Positions 17,301-20,531 of a stretch of DNA of 20,531 nt are shown here, piece after piece; position 1 is the first letter of the stretch, and every line of letters begins with the position of its first letter. The stretch comes from Chrysochromulina tobinii (taxonomy: Eukaryota > Haptophyta > Prymnesiales > Chrysochromulinaceae): the NCBI GenBank assembly GCA_001275005.1, contig JWZX01000934.1:1-20531 (forward strand), read 5' to 3'. The notes under the pieces are model-generated. The model was not told the origin of the DNA, did no database searches, and saw nothing but the letters and a program-made list of their open reading frames with translations. A program made the position numbers and the translations under genes.

Positions 17301-20300
17301 AGGGCAATCAGAGGTCATCCGACGCAATCAAGAGGCAATCAGAGGTCATCCGAGTCATGTAGGCGGGTCGCACAGCGGTCAGAGATCTACAATCGTCAAA
17401 GGTGTGATCACACCTCCGAGTCCGTAGCGATACGTAATGAGACTCATCAGCCCGCGGCAGGCAATCACATGCAATTACAGAGGTCATCAGAGACTCATCA
17501 GAGACTCATCAGAGACTCATCAGAGACTCATCAGGGATGCAATCACGAGATCAGATGGATCGAGTGCCGTCAGTGTTCGTCAGTGGCAATCAGATGCACA
17601 CAGATGCAATCAGATGCAATCAGATGCGATCGAGTGTCGTCAACGTTCGTCAGTGGCAATCACCTGCACGCGATGCTGTGCCGACTTGAGCGCAATCTGC
17701 CCAAGCGCCGATGCAGCGTGCGTCTGCCCCTGTGCAGTCTGCCCATCCCGCAGCTTGCGAGCGAGCTGTGGGATGGCGCCCCACTTTGCGAGCGCCCCCC
17801 GGTTCTCCGAATCGAGAGAGAGTGAATAGAGCAGCTGGGTTACGGTGTCCTGATGAGGGAGGCAATCAAGAGGTCATCAGAGGTCATCAGGGAGTAGAGC
17901 AGTTGACGAAGTCCAGTGGCGGGAGCCCGCGCGCCGTGACGAGCACTTGCACGCGGGCGGCTCGCGGCTCGGGCGGCGCGAGTGCCCACGACGACGCGGG
18001 GTGGCGGCTCACCTGCGCCTCATTCGAGGAGGTGTCCTGACTGAGCATCGCGACAAGGTTCTGGGCGACCGTCGATTGGTTGTCAGCGTTGGCGACGACC
18101 ATAGTGGAGAGGGCTCCGGCGGCTTGCGTCTTCGCCTCGGCCGTGCCTGTCTCAACGAGCGCCACAGGTCATCAGAGGCCATCAGAGGCCATCAGAGGTC
18201 ATCAGAGGTCATCAGAGGTCATCAGAGGTCATCAGAGGCCATCAGAGGCCATCAGAGGTCATCAGAGGGCCATCAGAGGGCCATCAAAAGGCAACAGAAG
18301 TTCTCAGAAGTCGTCAGCACACCTGTCTCGAAGAGCGCCACGAGAGCAGGTACGCCACCCGCCTTAGCGATGGCCACTCCGTTGCTGTGAAGCTTGGCTA
18401 GTGAGTGCAGCGCGCCCGCCGCCGTCTCTGCGGCCAGGGCGCCCCCCTCGCTACCTGATGAGGGAGGCAATCAAGAGGTGTCCTCAGCGATCATATGAGG
18501 TCATCAGGTGTCATCAAGCTACCAGATGAGGGAGGCAATCAAGAGGTGTCCTCAGAGACATCTCAAAGGCCATCAGAGGCAACCGGAGGTGATTAGAGTC
18601 CATCAGAGGCCATCAGAGGTGATCAGAGGTCATCAGAGGTCATCAGAGGTCATCAGAGGTGATCAGAGGTCATCAGAGGCCATCAGAGGTCATCAGAGGT
18701 CCCTCGGCAGTCCCCCACCTGGCTGCAGCAGCGCGACCAGCGGAATGATGCCGCCGCATTCGAAGATGAGCTGCTGATTGGGCGCGTGATCAGCGGCGAG
18801 GCTCCAGAGAGCCCCGGCGGCATCTCGATGCACCTCGGGAGATCCTTTCGAGAGTAGGCCGATGAGCAGTGGCACGCCGCCCGCCGTGGCGATCGCCTTT
18901 TGATTGGGCCCGTTTTGGAAGGCCATCGACCAAAGCGCCGAGGCAACCTCCTTTTGGAGGAGCACCTGATGATGAGGGGGGGCAATCGAGACGTGTCATC
19001 AAGAGGTCATCAGTGGTCATCAGAGGTCATCAGTGGTCATCAGAGGCGCGTATCGGAGGCACGGAGAGGTCATCAGCCTCTTGGTACGCAACCAGTCACG
19101 CAACCAGTCACGCAAGCAGTGCTCCTCAAGGGAGATCGCACCTCGGCCTTGTCGATCCCCTTGACGCCCGATGAGAGCATGCCAACGAGCGGCCCGATGG
19201 CGCCCCACCTGCATGCAATCAGTGGCAAGCATCAGTGGCAATCATCAGTGGCAATCAGTGGCAGCATGCCAATGGCGGCCCGACGGCGCCTCACTTGGCG
19301 AGCGCCTCTTGATTGGACGTAATCAGAGGTCATCAGAGGTCGTCAGAGGTCATCAGCGGCCCGACGGCGCCTCACTTGGCGAGCGCCTCTTGATTGGATG
19401 TGTGAGCTCGCGCGAGGTTCGAGATCGCACGAGCTGCCTTCGTGCGCGTCGGCGTATCGGGCGCAGTGAGCAGCTGCACGAGCATCGTCGCGATCGTGTT
19501 CTGATTCTGCGGATTATCGAGTGCGATCGCTGCTAGCGCCCCCGCCGCCTGAAGTTGCGTCTCGGCACCGCCGACTCCCAACAAGGCAACCAGCGGCGCT
19601 AGTCCCCCCGCCTCCGCAATCGCCGCCTGGTTCTGCGCATGGTTCGCCGAGAACGACCAGAGCGCCGAGGCGGCGGCTTTCTTCGCCGACTCGGCCCCGT
19701 CGCCTTCGAACCACGAGACACGAAGGGGCGCGCTGTGGTGAGCACTTGCATGCAAGGCGGGTGCACAGAGACCATCCGCGTGATTCGCGAGTCTTGCACG
19801 TACCTTGGAGTAGCGCCACGAAGGGTGCGATGCCCCCAGCCTGGGCGGCGGCGCTCTGGTTGGCCGGGTTGTCGCGCGCGAGCTCGGAGAGGGCAGAGGC
19901 CGCGCGGGCATTCACCTGATGAGGGATGCAATCAGATGTCATCAGAGATCATCAGAGGCCATCAGCGGCCATCAGCGGTCATCAGCGGTCATCAGCGGCC
20001 ATCAGAAGCCATCAGGAGCAATCACCTCGTCTCCGTGCTCGCGTGACAGAAGGCTCACGAGGGGCGCGATGCCACCCGCCGCCGCGATCGCCGTTTGGTT
20101 GTCCTTCGAGCCCATCGCTATCGACGCCAGTGCGCCCGCCGCCTTGCCCTGCGCCTTAGTCGACTCTTCGTGCAGCAGTCTCACGAGTGGTGTGATGGCG
20201 CCGATGCCCGCAATCGCCTGATGAGGAATGCAATCCGAGGTCATCAGAGGCCATCAGAAGGTGTCGCGAGTGGCGTGATGGCGCCGATGCCCGTAATCAC

Positions 20301-20531
20301 CTGCGAGTTGGCAATCAGAGGCACTCAGAGGCACTCAGAGGCAATCACCTGCGAGTTGGCCTTGTTGTTCCGCGAGAGCGACCAGAGGGCGCCGGCGGCT
20401 TCGGAGCGGGCCTCCACCCCCCGGCTCGCTACGATGTTGACCTCACCCGCGCTGATGACGAGCTCAATCGAATTCCTTCTCTCTCGAGTGGCGGCGGCGA
20501 CGGCGGCGGCGGCGCCCTGTAGAGAATCATC
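11332..20531 (-). CDS. Armadillo-repeat protein, 24 exons (5' end beyond window)
   Basis: Exons, 5' to 3': 20531-20349, 20217-20026, 19915-19804, 19703-19376, 19208-19142, 18965-18719, 18454-18323, 18146-18013, 17849-17664, 17196-17015, 16779-16559, 16476-16307, 16218-16141, 15972-15745, 15598-15392, 15159-15086, 14957-14717, 14558-14439, 14259-14025, 13489-13308, 13149-12793, 12564-12466, 12165-12008, 11860-11332. All junctions are GT-AG, and the joined length is 4662 nt (1553 residues plus stop). Exons 1-21 encode about 28 ARM repeats of the pattern A.GALW.LS..N..NQ..I..AGGI.PLV.LL, for example DNQTAIAAAGGIAPLVSLL in exon 2. Exons 22-24 encode a low-complexity tail ending in a Lys/Ala-rich segment (SKKEKKAIAKTSRATG). 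ARM solenoids bind other proteins; the partner is unknown. Splice sites were chosen so that ARM periodicity is kept. Least certain: the exon 3/4 acceptor (TTCGAAG) and exons 22-23. The frame is also open at the right edge, so more N-terminus is expected. Confidence 0.93.
11861..12012 (-). repeat. Intron 23: 70-bp perfect tandem duplication carrying core element
   Basis: Copies at 11873-11942 and 11943-12012 are identical over about 68 bp. Each holds GGTGAGCCCATGCATGCAAG, a short CAGTGGCAATCAGTGG array and GATCGTACCCAT. A near copy of the same exon-edge word (GTACAATCGG) opens exon 24 at 11860, and the acceptor TCCCCACAG precedes it. The lack of differences suggests a recent event or an assembly duplication. 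Confidence 0.9.
12181..12465 (-). repeat. Intron 22 decamer array
   Basis: About 27 near-perfect head-to-tail copies of CATCAGAGGG(T) on the plus strand (sense ACCCTCTGATG), with TCATCAGAGAG and CCATCAGAGG variants. The array fills nearly all of intron 22 (12166-12465). It is the purest and longest simple array in the window. Confidence 0.95.
12565..12792 (-). repeat. Intron 21: decamer array plus copy of exon 21 end
   Basis: Positions 12582-12700 hold about twelve copies of CATCAGTCGC(CAT). Positions 12702-12733 (CACCTGCGCCTTGAGGGTCT and onward) repeat the end of exon 21 at 12784-12815 with a few changes, including the CAG|GTGCG splice-site word. Between them lies a GTGTAATCA(T/G) repeat. 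Confidence 0.9.
13150..13307 (-). repeat. Intron 20: ~32-bp tandem repeat, four copies
   Basis: The unit starts CGACACTCAGAAGGCAATCA and ends CGGCCATGAA. Copies run from about 13170 to 13280 with only one or two substitutions each. The intron also carries a CTTTCCTGCGCAG acceptor that differs from the other acceptor classes. Confidence 0.9.
13490..14024 (-). repeat. Intron 19: three stacked repeat classes
   Basis: The longest intron (535 nt) holds three arrays. Positions 13491-13716 hold three copies of a 75-76-bp unit beginning TGATGAGGACAGCAATCAGA. Positions 13712-13883 hold about twelve copies of a 14-bp unit TCAGCATGCACT(C/T)A. Positions 13884-14024 hold about four copies of a unit with CCTTGACGAATCTCAAAGGG. 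The last class contains degraded copies of the exon 19 end (sense CGTCAAGGCAGGGG and GTGAGC). Confidence 0.92.
14260..14438 (-). repeat. Intron 18 array
   Basis: Eleven-base units (CAGGGTGCAAT and AGGGTACCATC alternating) fill 14284-14400. The acceptor side is the palindromic GCATGCATGC followed by AG|GTG. The donor is AAG|GTGAGC. Confidence 0.9.
14559..14639 (-). mobile_element. Intron 17 core element (family A) flanked by 31-bp direct repeats
   Basis: The core (about 14559-14608; plus strand TGGGGAAGGGAGG ... GTGGTGAGCACTTGCATGCA) sits between direct repeats at about 14530-14560 and 14611-14641, which differ at two or three positions. The left repeat is the start of exon 18; the right one is a decayed copy of it. 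Each repeat carries a usable acceptor 81 bp apart (GTG at 14558 and 14639), and the sequence between is open in the ARM frame. Confidence 0.85.
14958..15085 (-). mobile_element. Intron 16: core element plus 14-bp array
   Basis: Positions 14959-15015 hold four copies of GTGTGAAACGCGAG-like units that also supply the acceptor (TTTCACAG). Positions 15023-15058 hold a family A core (plus AAGCGCCGTAGTGAGCTCTC, then GCATGCAAGGC) lacking its own CCCCACAG end. Confidence 0.8.
15160..15391 (-). mobile_element. Intron 15: core element, array and duplicated exon edges
   Basis: A family A core (about 15160-15203) lies between direct repeats of the exon 16 start (about 15126-15151 and 15204-15231; shared word GAGGTGCGATGGCTCCAGCG). 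Positions 15236-15391 are an array of CGGGGCAATCT and related units. The exon 15 end with its donor (plus GTGAGCACCTGGTTCTCGGG) occurs at about 15332-15351 and again at 15384-15403, giving two possible donors. Confidence 0.85.
15599..15744 (-). mobile_element. Intron 14: two inserts around an intact exon-junction copy
   Basis: A family A core (15599-15644) lies between 26-bp direct repeats (15573-15598 and 15645-15670). A CAGAGGTCAT array (about 15686-15740) lies between 17-bp direct repeats (15669-15685 and 15741-15757). The middle block, 15645-15685, is an uninterrupted copy of the exon 14 end joined to the exon 15 start. Confidence 0.88.
15973..16140 (-). repeat. Intron 13 decamer array
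   Basis: About ten copies of CATCAGGGCT (with CATCGGGGCT and CATCAGAGGCT variants) fill 16009-16115. The acceptor (sense CCGACGCGCAG) is not one of the recurrent classes. Confidence 0.9.
16219..16306 (-). mobile_element. Intron 12 core element (family A)
   Basis: The plus strand reads TGTGGGGACGCAC ... GTCGTGGTGAGCACTTGCAT, then GCTGAGAGGTGCGATGG. The 11-bp word GGCTTGGGTCC flanks it at 16206-16216 and about 16277-16287. This is one of the shortest introns (88 nt): essentially the core alone plus the flanking duplication. Confidence 0.85.
16477..16558 (-). repeat. Intron 11: short intron with copy of exon 12 start
   Basis: At 82 nt this is the shortest intron. It begins GTACGC and ends with the family B acceptor (sense TGATGGCCTCCCTCATCAG). 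Its middle (sense TCTTGCCCCTCGTCGAGCTC) is a diverged copy of the start of exon 12 (ATCCTGCCTCTCGTCAAGCT). Confidence 0.8.
16780..17037 (-). repeat. Intron 10: exon 10 end in three copies, arrays and core
   Basis: The end of exon 10 with its donor (plus CAACGTACTCTTGGGCTTCG, then AGTGACCC) occurs at about 17008-17035 and again at about 16940-16969 and 16853-16882. The spaces are filled by CAGTGGCAAT units. A family A core variant (about 16790-16826) follows. Each copy keeps a GTACGTTG donor. Confidence 0.88.
17197..17663 (-). repeat. Intron 9: two arrays around a palindrome
   Basis: Positions 17197-17355 hold GGCAATCA(T/G)AGGTCATC units. Positions 17480-17660 hold CAGAGACTCAT units, then CAGATGCAAT units. 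The 17361-17450 stretch between them is not repetitive and contains the perfect 16-bp palindrome AGGTGTGATCACACCT at 17400-17415. The 3' end is the family B acceptor. Confidence 0.85.
17850..18012 (-). mobile_element. Intron 8: diverged core and copy of exon 9 start
   Basis: A family A core relic (plus GCGCCGTGACGAGCACTTGC, about 17931-17950) lies beside a copy of the exon 9 start (plus GGGAGTAGAGCAGTTGACGA, about 17890-17909; compare GTGAATAGAGCAGCTGGGTT at 17822-17841). The family B acceptor and short CATCAGAGGT array finish the intron. Confidence 0.7.
18147..18322 (-). repeat. Intron 7: decamer array closed by a copy of exon 7 end
   Basis: About twelve ATCAGAGGTC/ATCAGAGGCC units lie between two copies of one 20-bp exonic word. 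The real exon 7 end (sense GTGGCGCTCTTCGAGACAGG) is repeated as GTGGCGCTCGTTGAGACAGG at the 3' end of the intron, where its CAG serves as the acceptor. Confidence 0.9.
18455..18718 (-). repeat. Intron 6: decamer array and duplicated acceptor
   Basis: A 30-35-bp block containing CTACC(T/A)GATGAGGGAGGC occurs at 18451-18486 and again at 18512-18551. The second copy has lost the CAG acceptor (CTG instead). About fifteen ATCAGAGGTC units fill 18566-18705. Confidence 0.88.
18966..19141 (-). repeat. Intron 5 array
   Basis: Contains CATCAGTGGT/CATCAGAGGT units (about 19005-19045), three GCAACCAGTCAC words (19088-19117) and the family B-like acceptor with a longer G run. No clear exon-edge copy was seen. 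Confidence 0.7.
19209..19375 (-). repeat. Intron 4: two inserts around an intact exon-junction copy
   Basis: A CAGTGGCAATCAT array (19213-19262) and a CAGAGGTCAT array (19321-19357) flank a middle block at 19264-19320 that copies the exon 4 end joined to the exon 5 start. Its shared words are GCATGCCAA, CGGCCCGACGGCGCCTCACT and TGGCGAGCGCCTCTTGATTG. Confidence 0.88.
19704..19803 (-). mobile_element. Intron 3 core element (family A)
   Basis: The plus strand reads GGCGCGCTGTGGTGAGCACT, then TGCATGCAAGGCGGGTG (about 19727-19764). The CCCCACAG end is missing, and the inferred acceptor is TTCGAAG. The donor is CAAG|GTACGT. Confidence 0.75.
19916..20025 (-). repeat. Intron 2 decamer array
   Basis: Eight or so CATCAGCGGT/CATCAGAGGC units fill 19935-20020, ended by the family B acceptor (sense CTGATTGCATCCCTCATCAG). 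Confidence 0.9.
20218..20348 (-). repeat. Intron 1: two inserts around an intact exon-junction copy
   Basis: Family B sequence with CATCAGAGGC units (20218-20262) and a CAGAGGCACT array (20313-20341) flank a block at about 20263-20312. That block copies the exon 1 end (plus ACCTGCGAGTTGGC) joined to the exon 2 start (plus GATGGCGCCGATGCCCG, then TAATC). Confidence 0.9.

Overview
This is a nuclear window from a GC-rich unicellular eukaryote. The evidence is a eukaryotic 40S ribosomal protein, a filamin-repeat protein, and a spliced gene with GT-AG introns. The composition, the SH3-like GWVT/GWLT modules and the minisatellite-filled introns resemble haptophyte algae, but that placement is inference; no rRNA or organelle marker is present to settle it.

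Layout, left to right. (1) Positions 1-2387, minus strand: one open frame running off the left edge, a Gly/Ser/Ala-rich protein with a CxxC-x10-CxxC zinc ribbon. (2) 2388-2720: a divergent promoter region with a hexamer microsatellite. (3) 2721-3305, plus: ribosomal protein uS4 (S9), intronless. (4) 4340-7678, plus: a 1112-residue filamin-repeat protein whose second repeat looks split by a Lys/Glu-rich and SH3-like insertion. (5) 7879-8973, plus: a Pro/Gln/Gly-rich protein with a duplicated basic motif, followed by a 41-bp tandem repeat. (6) 9841-10662, minus: a small protein with an SH3-like core. (7) 11332-20531, minus: a large armadillo-repeat gene entering from the right edge. I resolved 24 exons; their summed length (4662 nt) is an exact multiple of three and gives 1553 residues plus a stop, with about 28 ARM repeats and a Lys/Ala-rich tail.

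The standout is the intron system of the armadillo gene. Every one of its 23 introns is built from short minisatellite units (commonly ATCAGAGGTC on the plus strand) and/or a ~45-bp dispersed core with a fixed acceptor (sense TCCCCACAG|GTG) and a TTGCATGCAAGTGCTCACCA segment. At least a dozen introns carry imperfect copies of the flanking exon edges, and three (introns 1, 4, 14) contain an unbroken copy of the exon-exon junction sandwiched between two inserts. This looks like intron gain by duplication of coding sequence around inserted elements, caught while the duplications are still readable. One core also lies antisense inside the coding frame of the first gene.

The other five genes need no introns to read through. 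The genes show no shared pathway; nothing suggests an operon or transfer from bacteria.
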